Shown: positions 10,138-21,586 of the stretch, piece after piece
Numbering within the stretch: position 1 is the first letter of the stretch
How the letters are laid out: the number at the start of each line of letters is the position of its first letter
Source of the DNA: Acorus gramineus
Lineage: Eukaryota > Streptophyta > Magnoliopsida > Acorales > Acoraceae
Reading direction: 5' to 3'
Length of the DNA: 64,000 nt
Assembly: GCA_030737835.1 (NCBI GenBank)
Contig: JAUJYN010000016.1
Span: 2,621,747-2,685,746, forward strand
Notes under the pieces: generated by a model
Database searches by the model: none
Seen by the model: the letters and a program-made list of their open reading frames with translations, nothing else
Told to the model about the DNA's origin: nothing
Translations under genes and position numbers: made by a program

Positions 10138-12127
10138 AGTCCATTCTATATCTCTAAACTATCAGTCAAAACCATTCACCCACTAGGAGGAGTAAGTTTG
10201 GGATGAGGTATGAGTAAGTCTGAAATGATGAATAGCAGGGACCATATGCTCTCTCTCTCTGTTTTTTTTGGCTTTGTGAATGTGTGTATGGAATGTGGAT
10301 AGAAAGCGGGTTGGATTTGCAGGGTGATTAGGGAACATTATAGATAGGCCAAGTTGTTGCTGAAAAAATGGCTCGACGATCCTCCAATGGGGTTGTTTTT
10401 GTCGACGTATATAAACAGGATTGTCCCCATCGACGTTTAGAAACAAGGTTGTCCAAGTCGACGTTCACACCAGGGTTGTCTTTGTCGACGTTCCACGCAG
10501 AGTTGTCTTTGTCGACGTTCCACGCAGAGTTGTCTTTGTCGACGTTCCACGCAGAGTTGTCTCAGTCGACGTTCATCGCCAGGCTTGTCCCTGTCGACGT
10601 TCCACGAGGAGTTGTCTTAGTCGACGTTCACCGCCAGGTTCGTCCCCATCGACGTTCACCATCTGGATTGTCTAAGTCGACGTTCGCACCAGGATTCGTC
10701 CAGAAGCATGTGTCCAGTCTTGTTTGGTTTTTTGTTCTCTTGTGTTCTCGTTCTGCTCTCCTTTCCTCTGGACCCTGTATAACAACATTAAACACAGAGC
10801 TAAGTAGATATACCCACTCAATTAAGCATATGTTCACACTTCAATACTCCCCTTTTAAAATTACAAGATGGCCTTCGTTTTGATTATCGACGATCCATAC
10901 GGAAACCATTTGAATCAATATCCATTCTAGGGGGACCACGCAAGTTCTGTCTACTTGTTTAATGATCATTCATTCGTCCGTTCCCTTCTTGCTTCTCCTA
11001 GGCCGTACAAAACAACTTAAGAGGCTAGACCAAATGATCATATCTGTTCCATTTGGGCCCCTGCTCATTTTTTATTTTATTTCTTCTTGTTAATTTGTCA
11101 AGGGCCCAAATAATGACAAAATTGGGGGTAATGGGTTATGGAGAAACAAACCTGATGATGCATGGTGCTATCTTGACCTTGATGCCAGCAATGAGAGATT
11201 ATTCACATGCTTACCAGTTATTAAAAGGACTCATGGTGATCAACTGTTTGCCATATCAAGGATACCTTGCGTTGTTTTGTCGATGGGGATAGTTCCCAAG
11301 TCTGGAAGTTCTTGTATGCTTGATCATGTTACCAAAATGTACTGAGAACACCATAAATGTGCCAGGATAACATTCAAAGACCGACTTTTAGATGAACAAG
11401 GTTTTAAGTAGACTCATGTGCAGTGTGTGGTAGCAGTTTAAGAAGTGGCTCACCTCTAGACTGAAAATTTCACTTGACCCAAAAGAACTGGTTTAATTCA
11501 TATCTTGTCACAAAAAAGGGGGGAAGTGAATGAATGGGGGTGAGAATAGTGTCCTCCTTGAACCAACTAAAAAAATTGCCCCAGTCCTAGCACATGTCCT
11601 AAGTCACTCGGTCCCCCCAGCTTTCTTCTTTACTGCTTTTCTTCTTCTTCTTTTTTTTTTTTTTTTAAAGGGTGGAGGACGCAGGCCCGCATTGGATACC
11701 CACTTTATCCTCTCTCTCTTTTTTTCTTTTTTTTTTTTGTACTATTATTTTTTATAATGGCCAACTTGCCCTATTTTGGAGGGTATTTCTGTTTTTACCT
11801 TCTCCTTGGAAGCATCGACAGTGCCAGAGCCAGATCTTTTGGGACATGCGCCAAGACTAAGGTATTTTCATGGATCATAGGCAACACGAGTTAAAATACA
11901 AACAAAAGAATGACAATTACAAATTGCCCCAGTCTAATGTTGTGGGCAATCTTTTTATCCATCAGTGAACCAGGTCTTAAACTGTATAAGTGTGATGACA
12001 GTGGTAAGAGCGGTGAGTATGAGTCTATATAAAACACATGCTATCCTTAAGGCTATCAAATCATATCATCAGGCATAGATACTAGGATTCACAGTAAGTA
12101 ATGGTAAAATTTCTCAAACATCAAGTA
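10138..12127. other. 3' region of element A between integrase and antisense gene
   Basis: About 2 kb with no convincing gene. It holds the 27-bp array at 10378-10700, a polypyrimidine stretch near 11640-11750 and otherwise unremarkable A/T-rich sequence. The remainder of the antisense gene's 3' end presumably lay at its left edge, before the LTR insertion and loss. Confidence 0.6.
10378..10700. repeat. Array 3: 27-bp GTCGACGTTC repeat (about 12 units)
   Basis: Units such as GTTGTCTTTGTCGACGTTC followed by CACGCAGA repeat with a strict 27-bp period (for example 10501 to 10528 to 10555). Each unit contains GTCGAC. It is a relative of the LTR arrays, since some units read GATTGTCTAAGTCGACGTTC, but it lies in the internal 3' region. 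Confidence 0.85.
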
Positions 12128-13496
12128 TTAAGCATAGAATTTTTTCAAATACAGTGCATTCCATGTACCTGAGACCTCGTCCCCTTCGGCGTTCACCAAG
12201 CGATAAGCATTCCCGGAATAGGCATGGGTGATTACATAAGGTCCTTCCCAAATTGGTTGCAGTTTTCCTCTCGGGTGTGGTTGTCGAGAAGGCATGAGCT
12301 GCTTGAGCACCATTTCCCCAACTTGGAACTTTCTTTCAATTACCTTTTTCTGGAAGGCTCTAGACATTCTCCTTTGGTAAATTTGGGCGTGTTCGGCTGC
12401 TCGCAACCTTTTCTCATCTAATAGTTCAAGTTGTAGAAGGAGTGCTTCCCTTCTATCCTCGGGTTGTAAATCCTTGTCCAACTCCACTCTCAAAGAAGGG
12501 ATAAGCACTTCATAGGGAACCACCGCCTCCATCCCAAAAGTAAGGGAGTAAGGAGTCTGACCTGTGGGGGTCCTGATGGAGGTGCGATAAGCCCAAAGTG
12601 CGTCAACTAGCTTGTCCGGCCAATCGGTAGCCTTATGCGTCTCCACGGTCTTTTTGATGATCTTCAGGAGAGTCTTGTTCGTAGCCTCTGCTTGTCCATT
12701 CCCTTGGGGATAATATGGGGTGGAGTGATGCAGCTCAATGTGGTGATTATTGCAAAGGTCTTGAAATTCCTGAGAAATGAACTGAGGATCATTGTCAGTA
12801 ATGATTACCTTCAGAGCGCCGAATCGTGCGAGGATATGAGTACGAACGAAGCGAACAAGAGTAGAACTCTTGATCACTATGTACGACTCAGCTTCGGCCC
12901 ATTTGGTGAAGTATTCTGTGGCAGTGAGGATGAAGGCTTTTTGACTGGTGTTTTCAACTGTATCCCTAAAGGGGCCGATGATGTCAAGAGCCCACATGGA
13001 GAAAGGCCAAGGAGAGGTCATGGAATGTAATGCGGAGGCAGGTGCATGGATCTTATTGGCATGGGTCTGACACTGAACACACCGTCTGACGAACTTGTGG
13101 CAATCCCCTTCCATTGTGGGCCAATAGTAACCCATCCTTAGAACTTTCTTTGCGAGCATCTGTGAATTCACATGGCCTCCACAAACTCCGGAATGTGCCT
13201 CTTTCACAATAGTGAATGCCTCTTCATCTTCCAAGCATCTCAACAACTCTCCATTGAAGGACATGCGAAAGAGAATGCCTCCTCGAAGACAATATTTGGT
13301 CGCCATTCTTTTAACAGCTTTTCGATCATCACTGGTGGCATACTCCGGAAAGGAGCCATCTTCAAGGTAGTTCTTGATGTCGAAGAACCAAGGATTTCCA
13401 TCATCAGGTTCCTCCAAATCTATTGCGGAAACAAACTTAAGAATCTCATCTTTCTTCTCTTGCTGCTCCATTAGGTCTTGGATCTTGCAGTCTCGA
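12128..13496 (-). CDS. Integrase end of element A pol (5' part separated by element B)
   Basis: This is the integrase region of a Ty3/gypsy pol. It has an HHCC zinc-binding region ending CVQCQTH, a DDE core with ALDIIGPF, IITDNDPQF and PQGNGQAEATNKT, then a C-terminal domain ending LKKFYA and a stop. It joins the paired viral DNA ends to the host chromosome. The frame is open from the insertion point at 13496 to the stop. Translation resumes on the far side of element B at 27649, where the frame is the end of RNase H, so the break is a clean insertion. No stop or frameshift is seen in this part, unlike the rest of the element. Confidence 0.88.
13492..13496. repeat. Left TSD of element B (CTCGA)
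   Basis: CTCGA is found directly before the LTR at 13497 and directly after the LTR end at 27644. Confidence 0.93.
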
Positions 13497-16400
13497 TGTC
13501 ACGCCCCAGGGCGGCCGTCCCCGGGACACGGCAAGTATATATATGATATCAGTAACAAGAGTTCAATAATATACCACAAACAACAACTAAAAATGACAAC
13601 ACAGATAAAAGCAGGGCTGACATAATATATACACCAAATGCGGAAGCTAAAAGACTGAGTCTGTAGTCAAAACATACTACAGACTCGATACATAATCATA
13701 CGTCCTGTGAGAGCCAACATGTCCATATATATACACAAATAAAATCCATACAACATCCACTAGGTGCCTAAGCACAGAGATATATACATACAACTGAGAG
13801 AAGGGTGCTGATGGCCTCAAAACTCGTGGGACGCGGCGCTACTCCTCTACTGGTGTAGTCGCTCGGGAAGCTCCTCCCTCAGAGACCACTGAAAAAGATA
13901 ATATGCGAGGGGTGAGCCACACGCTCAGTGAATAGCACAACCCATGCATACAGTTCATATTAACCAGATTTAAATCAAGCCAATAGCCCATAACAGCATA
14001 AACATCACAATCCGGGGGTTCGTCACATCGCCGAACCGCCATACCCTTACCCTCACCCTCACCCTCGATAGGTGACCTAGGATGTTGGGACTTAATGGGT
14101 GGATAATCATCCGTTCACAATCCTGTGGGTCGTCGCATCGCCGGCCCACCATACCCTCACCCTCACCTCTCAACAGGTGACCTAGGCTCTTGGGACTGAC
14201 TAGGCTGTTGGTCACCCTCGGTCCACCGATAGTCTCTCCCCACTCCGTAGGTCGTTTGGCCACTTCCACGTTCGGCGCAGTCCTTCTACCAAAGTAGGAG
14301 GCGCCTACTGATGGAAGCCCCTGCACGGGACAACCTTTCTAACGCCGGGGTAGTCTCTACATGGATCCAACGGAGGAAAACAGAACAGCCTATCCATCGC
14401 ATATGATCCACTCGGATCCGCTGACAGCACATCTCTACAACTCTAATGTCCTGAATTCCTCTGAATTCCACCAGCGCGCATAACCAGGATGCGGGGAATA
14501 TGAATAATGCATAAAGGGGAAAAGAGACCTTGGGAGGGTAACCTGAGGTCCCGATGTAGGACATCCGACAACCAAACAAGGAACACGGAGTACCCTAACC
14601 CGGGTCTCAATGTTAACCTCGCAAGGCCCCCTATATTCCCAAGGCATGCTAATATATATATCGCAGTTTGCATTTAAATAAATAAATCAAACTAATGGGA
14701 CGCATACTCAGGTCAAGGCTTTCCTAGAATGATAACGGGGTGACATGATACGCGGCTCATGCACAACATCCTAAGGGTGCAAGTCCCTAACATACAAGTC
14801 TAGGGTGGCATGCATTCTACACACACACATCATGCTTACATGGATTATATCAAAGCAGTTAATACTAACTATGTGCCCCAGGGGAGGACGGTACACGCCC
14901 AAAGCATGTAACGCCTCCCAAACTGGGTTGGGTTGTCCCACTCACCGGAACTCGTGTCGACGCGCGACCGTCCGTCGAGATCTGCAAGATAGGGTATTAC
15001 TTGGTAAGTATAAATCCACAAATATCCAAAGATACACAATTAAACACCCAAAATCCCAAATTAATCACCCAACATCCCCCGGCAACCACCCGCGGTCCCG
15101 GCCACCACTCGCACGGCCACCCGGCCGCTCGGGTGCACCGCCGCGCTTCAGCCCGCGCACCCCGCACGCCTTGCGCCGGCCCGCGAGCACCCCGCACGTC
15201 CCCGCGCGCAGCGCCTCGCCCCGCACGCACCCCGTGCGCAACTCCGCCACCTCGCCGCGCCTCGCGCGCACCTCTGCCGCCTCACCGCGCCTTGCGCGCA
15301 CCACGGCCGCCTCACCGCGACCCGCACGCACCCCACGGCCTCGCCGCGCCATCCCGCGCGCACTGCCCTCGGCCACCACCTCGCGCACGCACCACCACTG
15401 CCCGCACGTCTAGCACCCGCGCGACCAGCTCCTTGCGCACAGACCCGCGCGACCAGCTCCTCGCGCACAGACCCGCGCGACCAGCACCTCGCGCGCAGCT
15501 CGCCACCAGACCCGCGCGCACCCGCGCGCACGCCGCTCGCACACCTCTCCCCGCACCAGCCGCTCGACCAGCCCTTGCACCAGATCCGCGCGCAGCTGTT
15601 CGACCAGCCCCTCACACCGAGCGCACGCCCGCGCGCACACGATCGCGCGCACGCACTCGCGCGCCCAGTCTGCCGCTCCGCCTGCCGCGCCAGCACTGCC
15701 CCTGCAAGGTGCTCTGCGCCATGTGCCCCAACGTCCTTGCCCAGCACACCCAGCACCCAGCACAGCCAACAAGCCCACGCCCAGCGCCACCCGAGCTCGT
15801 GCCCGCGCGTAAGCCTGCTCGCACGCGCCCCGCCAGCAGCTCTGCCTGCTGCGCCGGTGCTGCCTGCACTGCTGCCCTGTCCGAGACAGTGGCCCTGCCT
15901 GCCGAGCACCTCCAACCACCCATCCCACGGCCGCCGACCACCTCCGACCACCCCCAACCACCTCCGACAGCCTCCCACAGCCGCCGACCACCCCTCATAC
16001 ACAAATCCACACTCCTAGCATACATCTATGCAAGAAAAGTGAAGAAAAAGACCTTACCAAGGGGAGGAAGCGAAGTCCGGGTGCTCTCCGCGCACCGAAA
16101 CCCTTATCAACGGCCCTCCTACGCCCCAATCTACCACGACCCTCGAAACGGGCCAAAACAGAGGAGAAAGAGGGGAGGTCGGAGAGGCTAGAGTCACCGA
16201 AACGGGATTTGAAGGTATCGGGGTGTAGATCGGGACCCGATCTACACTTCTTACGTTTTGGGTTTTTGGTTTTGAGGGGTCTAAGGGCCTCAAATGGAAG
16301 AAAAAGAGAGAGAGGAGAGAGGGAAGGTTGGTAGGGATGATGAATAGTGATTTCAAAAATTAGATCTCACATATATATAGTGTGCGACTTAAAAACCCGG

Positions 16401-16641
16401 ATACGCCCCGGAACTGCGAAATTTCGGAAACGTTGCCGGAATTCGATGAAATTTTCATGAGTGGCTTAAAATGGCACCAGGACACATAATACGTAGTTAG
16501 ATTTTTAATCGGAGTCCTCTAGCTCAGACGATAGCTAACAGTCCAAAATTTGCGGTTCCGATCGAAAAATGTAAAAATTTTAAAAACTACTAAAATGCTC
16601 CAATGGTTACCAACAGGTCAAAAAGTGACACATATATAACA
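13497..16641 (-). repeat. 3' LTR of element B
   Basis: This 3145-bp LTR starts TGTCACGCCCC on the plus strand and ends TATATAACA. On its own (minus) strand it contains a TATA-like stretch near 16370-16380, a splice-like donor (CTTACCAAGG on plus) near 16055, a GC-rich core of about 15090-15960, an acceptor-like site near 14981 and GAGGGT repeats (14036-14170). Confidence 0.93.
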
Positions 16642-16656
16642 TTCTCCCCCCCTTAG
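16642..16656 (-). promoter_or_regulatory. Polypurine tract of element B
   Basis: Read on the minus strand, a TAAGGGGGGGAGAA-type purine run ends exactly at the first base (TG) of the 3' LTR. Confidence 0.9.
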
Positions 16657-16688
16657 GAAATTTTGTCCTCAAATAAATACAAGAACAT

Positions 16689-17830
16689 CTAAGAAGGGAA
16701 AAGATGCGGATACGCGTCAGGCATGGCGTCCTCGAGCTCCCAGGTGGCCTCGGCACCGGAACGTGCTGCCATCGCACCTTGACCAGCTGGACGGTCTTGG
16801 TGCGGAGCCTCTTCTCGCGGCGGTCCATGATCTCAATCGGCTGCTCCACGAAAGACAAGTCCGGCTCGAAGACGAGCGGCTCGAACGGGATGATGTGGGC
16901 AGGATCGTGGACGTATCGCCTCAGCTGCGAGACGTGGAAGACGTCATGGGCCTGAGCCAACTGTGGGGGCAGAGCTATGCGATAGGCCACCTCCCCAACT
17001 CGCTCGAGGATGAGGAACGGCCCAATGAAACGCGGACTCAGCTTGCCCCGCACACCAATCGGAAGATGCCCTTCATCGGGGACACCTTCAAGAACACATG
17101 ATCACCGACCTCGAAGGCGAGCTCACGGCGACGGCGGTCGGCGTAGCTCTTCTGACGACTCTGAGCGACTCGGATACGCTCGCGGATCGTCTTCACCATC
17201 TCGGAGGTCTGGTGAACATCTCTGGTCCCTCTAGCTGGCGCTCTCCGACCTCATCCCAACACAGGGGGGACCTGCAGCTGCGGCCATAAAGTGCCTCGTA
17301 GGGAGCCATCCGGATGCTCGAGTGGTAGCTGTTGTTGTAGGCAAACTCCACCAACGGAAGGTGCCTCTCCCAACTGCCCCCAAAATCGAGTACACAGGCC
17401 CGCAGCATGTCCTCAAGGGTCTGGATCGTCCTCTCCGACTGGCCGTCCGTCTGAGGATGAAACGCTGTACTGAAGTGGAGGTTCGTACCAAGGGCGTGCT
17501 GGAGGCTACGCCAGAACCTCGAAGTAAAACGCGCGTCTCGATCAGAGATGATGCTGACTGGAGTGCCATGGAGTCGGACAATCTCGGAGACGAATAACTG
17601 CGCCAGGGTGTCCAGAGAATCGGTGAGTCGGATGGGGAGGAAATGAGCAGACTTCGTCAGCCGGTCGACGATCACCCAGATGGCATCGCGACCCGAGCGT
17701 GACCTCGGCAAACCCGAGACGAAGTCCATGGTAATCTGCTCCCACTTCCACTGAGGGATCTCAATGGACTGCAGCTTCCCCGCAGGGCGCTGATGCTCCG
17801 ACTTCACCTGCTGGCATACTAGGCACGGGC
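16689..17830 (-). pseudogene. Element B integrase with chromodomain-like C-terminus, frameshifted
   Basis: Integrase core motifs are present: CLVC of the zinc finger, [10 protein letters not shown] (first D), IISDRDARF (second D) and [13 protein letters not shown] (E). These are followed by the C-terminal motif KLSPRFIGPF and a chromodomain-like end containing ATWELEDAM before a TAG at 16689-16691. The chromodomain is thought to direct insertion in chromoviruses. The frame changes near 17830, 17225, 17050 and 16755, so no full-length protein can be made from the sequence as given. Confidence 0.88.
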
Positions 17831-20339
17831 AACGAAATGGCGATATCCGTCTTCATCCCGCGCCACCAGTAGCCGCGACGAAGGCCTCTGTACATCTTCG
17901 TGCCACCAGGGTGCACGGTGTACCTCGAGCGATGGGCCTCGTCCAGAATCTTCCGCCTCAGCTCTGCGTCGTCGGGGATGCACACTCGGCCTCTGAATCT
18001 CAGGATCCCGTCCGCACGAATCTGGTAGTCCTGGCGCTCGCCCCGGGCGACGCCTTCAGAAAGGACTATAAAATGCGGGTCCTGAGCCTGAGCCGTGCGG
18101 ATCTCGTCGAGAAGAACCGGCTGCACCACCAGCCTGGCCAAAAAGCCACCCGCAGGGGTCTCCCGAACACTGATCGAGCAAGCGGCCTGCTCCAGAAGCC
18201 TCCAACGACGGACAGCCATGTGGGCAGCCATGCCCAAGGGCTGCCTACTGAGCGCATCTGCAACGACATTCGCCTTACCCGGATGGTAAGCGATGTCACA
18301 GTCATAGTCTGTAAGGAACTCAACCCAACGCCTCTGTCGCATGTTGAGCTCCGGCTGAGACTGCAGATACGTCAAGCTCTTATGATCTGTAAAGAGCTTG
18401 AACTCCTCTCCGTAGAGATAATGCCTCCACATCTTCAGCGCAAATATGATCGCAGCCAACTCGAGGTCATGGGTGGGGTAGTTCTGCTCATGGGGCTTCA
18501 ACTGACGAGACGCGTAAGCCACCACCTTACCGTGCTGCATCAGGACGCAACCCACACCCAACTGCGATGCATCTGTGTATACTGCGAACCCACCACTCCC
18601 AGATGGAAGGGTAAGAACTGGCGCTGAGGTGAGCCTTCGCTTCAGCTCCTGGAAGCTCTCCTCGCAAGAAGGGGACCACTCGAACCGAACGTCTTTCCGA
18701 GTGAGGCGGGTAAGAGGAACGGCTATCTTGGAGAAACCCTCCACAAACCTCCTGTAATAACCCGCCAAGCCCAAGAAGCTCCGAATCTCAGTGGGGTTCG
18801 ACGGTCGACGCCAATTCGACACGGCGAGCGTCTTCTCCGGGTCCACAGCTATACCCTCACCGGAAATCACATGGCCCAGAAAGGCCATCCGCTCCAACCA
18901 GAACTCGCACTTGCTGAACTTGGCGAACAACTGATGTCTGGCCAACGTCTCCAAAACAGTGCGAAGATGGTGAGCGTGCTCCTCAAGACTCCTCGAGTAC
19001 ACCAATATGTCATCGATGAATACTACCACAAAGGAGTCGAGGAAGGGTCGAAATACCCGGTTCATCAGATCCATGAAGGCCGCCGGCGCGTTCGTCAACC
19101 CGAATGGCAGTACTCTGAACTCGTAGTGCCCATACCGGGTGCGAAAGGCCGTCTTCGGCATATCTGACTCCCGGATCTTCAACTGGTAGTACCCCGAGCG
19201 GAGATCGATCTTGGAAAAGACGCACGCTCCCTGGAGCTGGTCAAACAGATCGTCGATCCGCGGCAACGGGTACTTGTTCTTCACTGTCCGCTTATTCAAC
19301 TGCCTGTAATCAATACACAGCCGCAGTGAACCGTCCTTCTTCCGGACGAACAGGACAGGGGCTCCCCACGGAGACACACTCGGACGTGCGAAGCCCTTCT
19401 CCAGCAACTCCTCCAACTGCTCCTTCAGCACCCTCAGCTCTGCGGGAGCCATCCGGTACGGAGCCCTCGAAACCGGCTCGGTCCCCGGAAGCAGATTGAT
19501 CTCAAACTCATCGCGCGGTCCGGCGGTAATCCCGGAAGATCGTCGGGGAAAACCTCGGGAAACTCTGCCACGACTGGAGTCTGACTGATATCTGCCCGCA
19601 GCGGTGCATCCTCCAGAGCAATATAAGCCAGAAAGCCCTCGCATCCACCCTGAAGGAGTCTCCACGCCTGCATGGACGACACGAACCCTGTAGGAGTCTC
19701 GATCGCCCACGAACTGGAAGGACCTCCGACCAGGAAGGTGGAACGACACCGACTTGGCGAAACAGTCGATGCTGGCATGACTAGCTGCAAGCCAATCCAT
19801 CCCCAGGATGGCATCAAAATCCGCCATCGCAAGCTCCACCAGCTCCACCGGAAACTCATGCTCCGCGATCTCCACCGTGCACCCTCGGTACACCGAACTG
19901 AGGAGAATCCGGTCTCCCACGGGCAATGCTACCTCTAACACAGCATCTAGAGGAGCGGACGCCACACCCGTCCGTCTCGCGAAAGCGGGAGACACGAACG
20001 AGTGGGTGGCTCCGGAATCAAATAGCACATAAGCAGGAAGCTGGGAGATCTGAACAGTACCTCTGACCACGCTGCCTGATGCCTGGGCCTCCTCTGCCGA
20101 AAGCGCTGCCACTCGGCCCTGGACGAACTGAGGCTGAGGAGCAGGGGCACGCCTCGCCTGCTGCGCTGGCTGCCTCCTCTGATCAGCACGGCCACCCTGT
20201 GGCTGCTGCTGCTGACGCTGAGGCTGCTGCTGCGGCTGGCGCTGAGGCTGCTGCTGCTGCTGCTGCTGCTGAAACGGCTGCTGGAACGGCCTCTGCTGCA
20301 ACTGCTGCTGGGGCATCACTGCGGTCGGCCAGCGTCGGG
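17831..20339 (-). pseudogene. Element B protease, reverse transcriptase and RNase H
   Basis: A Gln/Pro-rich linker is followed by the aspartic protease motif FDSGATHSF (about 20019), the RT with [13 protein letters not shown] and the catalytic FIDDIL (about 19002-19019), and RNase H with [12 protein letters not shown] and [10 protein letters not shown]. These copy the RNA genome into DNA. Between protease and RT two compensating shifts (about 19510-19660) take a short segment into another frame, where [15 protein letters not shown] appears. RT and RNase H themselves are continuous. Confidence 0.9.
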
Positions 20340-21466
20340 GCAATTATACAGAATATGCCCGACGCGCTGACAGTGATAACAGCGCCTCGTCTCTGGCGCC
20401 TCATCTGGACCGGCACTGCTGCGATGGGTGCTGGGCCTCGCGCTGGCACCACATCCGCTGGAAGAGAGGGAGCCGCTGACTGCTCGAAGCGGGCCCTCTT
20501 CTTCCGCTGCCCTCTGTCCTGGCCTCTGGGTGGCCTCTGCTCTGTCGACGGGGTCGGTGCCCGCACCTGGATCCCGAGGTCTCTCTCGACGTCTTCGCCC
20601 GAGACACTAAGTCGGAGAACCTCGTGAAAGCCTGGGCGGTGACGTGCACTCGGATGGCACTGCTGAGACCGAGCTCGAACCGACGGCACCTCGTCTCCTC
20701 GTCCATCGCCAGAGCTGGAGCGAATCTGGACAGCCTCGTGAACGCGTGGAGTAGTCAGCGACGGACATAGTGCCCTGAGTCAGCTGCTCAAACTCCCGCT
20801 CCACTAGCTGTCGCGTCGAGAAGGGGAAATACTCCTCCAAGAAGTATCCCCTGAATCCCGCCCACGTGAGCTGCTCCAATCCCTCTGGAATGTCAACTGA
20901 TCTAGTAGCCCACCAGTCGGCGGCGCTACCCTTCAGCATAAACGCAGCCAGGGAGACTCTCTGGCGGTCTGTGCAAAGCATCGTGGAGAAGATGGTATCC
21001 ACCTCCATCAGCCATCTCTCTGGAGCAAGGGGGTCCTCCGTCTGACCCCGGAACTCGGGAGGATGGAGCTTCAAAAGGCTGAGAGTCCACTCTGCTGGAC
21101 CCTCGCTGCTGCCTCTAGCCCCATCTCCCTCTCTCGAGGATCCTGAACTCTGGCCGCCGGAACCGCCACGGGAACTGGGGGTATATCAGGCACCACAGGC
21201 GGATCTGCCACCAAGGGAACCTGCGGTACTGCCTTGCGGGCTGCCTGCAGCTCCCGTATCTCCCGCGCCTGATCTGCCAACACCCTCGTCTGGGTCTCTA
21301 CCAAGTCTGCTAGCCGCGCAAACGCGCGCTCCCAGGCAGGAGGCTCCTGCGCTGAATCTGGCCTCACGCCTGAGGACTCACCAATAGCATCCTCGACTCT
21401 GGCAGGTCCGGAGACCTCCAAGGGTCGAGAGGGACCACGTCCGCGCCGTCCTCTGCGAGGAGGCAT
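20340..21466 (-). pseudogene. Element B gag with CCHC zinc knuckle, frameshifted
   Basis: It starts MPPRRGRRGRGPSRPLEV at 21466, typical of Tekay/Del gags. It continues with the capsid-like stretch PPEFRGQTEDPLAPERWL and AAFMLKGSAADWW, and ends with a CX2CX4HX4C knuckle ([14 protein letters not shown], 20340-20381). The frame changes near 21072 and near 20700, breaking the reading frame. Gag packages the element RNA. Confidence 0.88.
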
Positions 21467-21569
21467 ATCAGCAACCTAAGAAAACCAGACACTAGGATCA
21501 GAATACGCATATAGAAATCCTAGGACTCATCTCTATGAAAAGGAAGACATTTGGCTCTGACAGGACCAG

Positions 21570-21581
21570 GCTCTGATACCA
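21570..21581 (-). promoter_or_regulatory. Primer binding site of element B (initiator tRNA-Met)
   Basis: TGGTATCAGAGC on the minus strand begins five bases after the end of the 5' LTR. It is the classical complement of the 3' end of plant initiator methionine tRNA. Confidence 0.95.
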
Positions 21582-21586
21582 ACTTT

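Noticed and set aside
11053..11292. Small plus-strand reading frame in the 3' region of element A
   Set aside because: No domain, no neighbouring exon signals and no second copy in the window to test constraint.
12224..13030. Plus-strand reading frames across the integrase
   Set aside because: They are complements of the minus-strand integrase, whose catalytic motifs are unambiguous.
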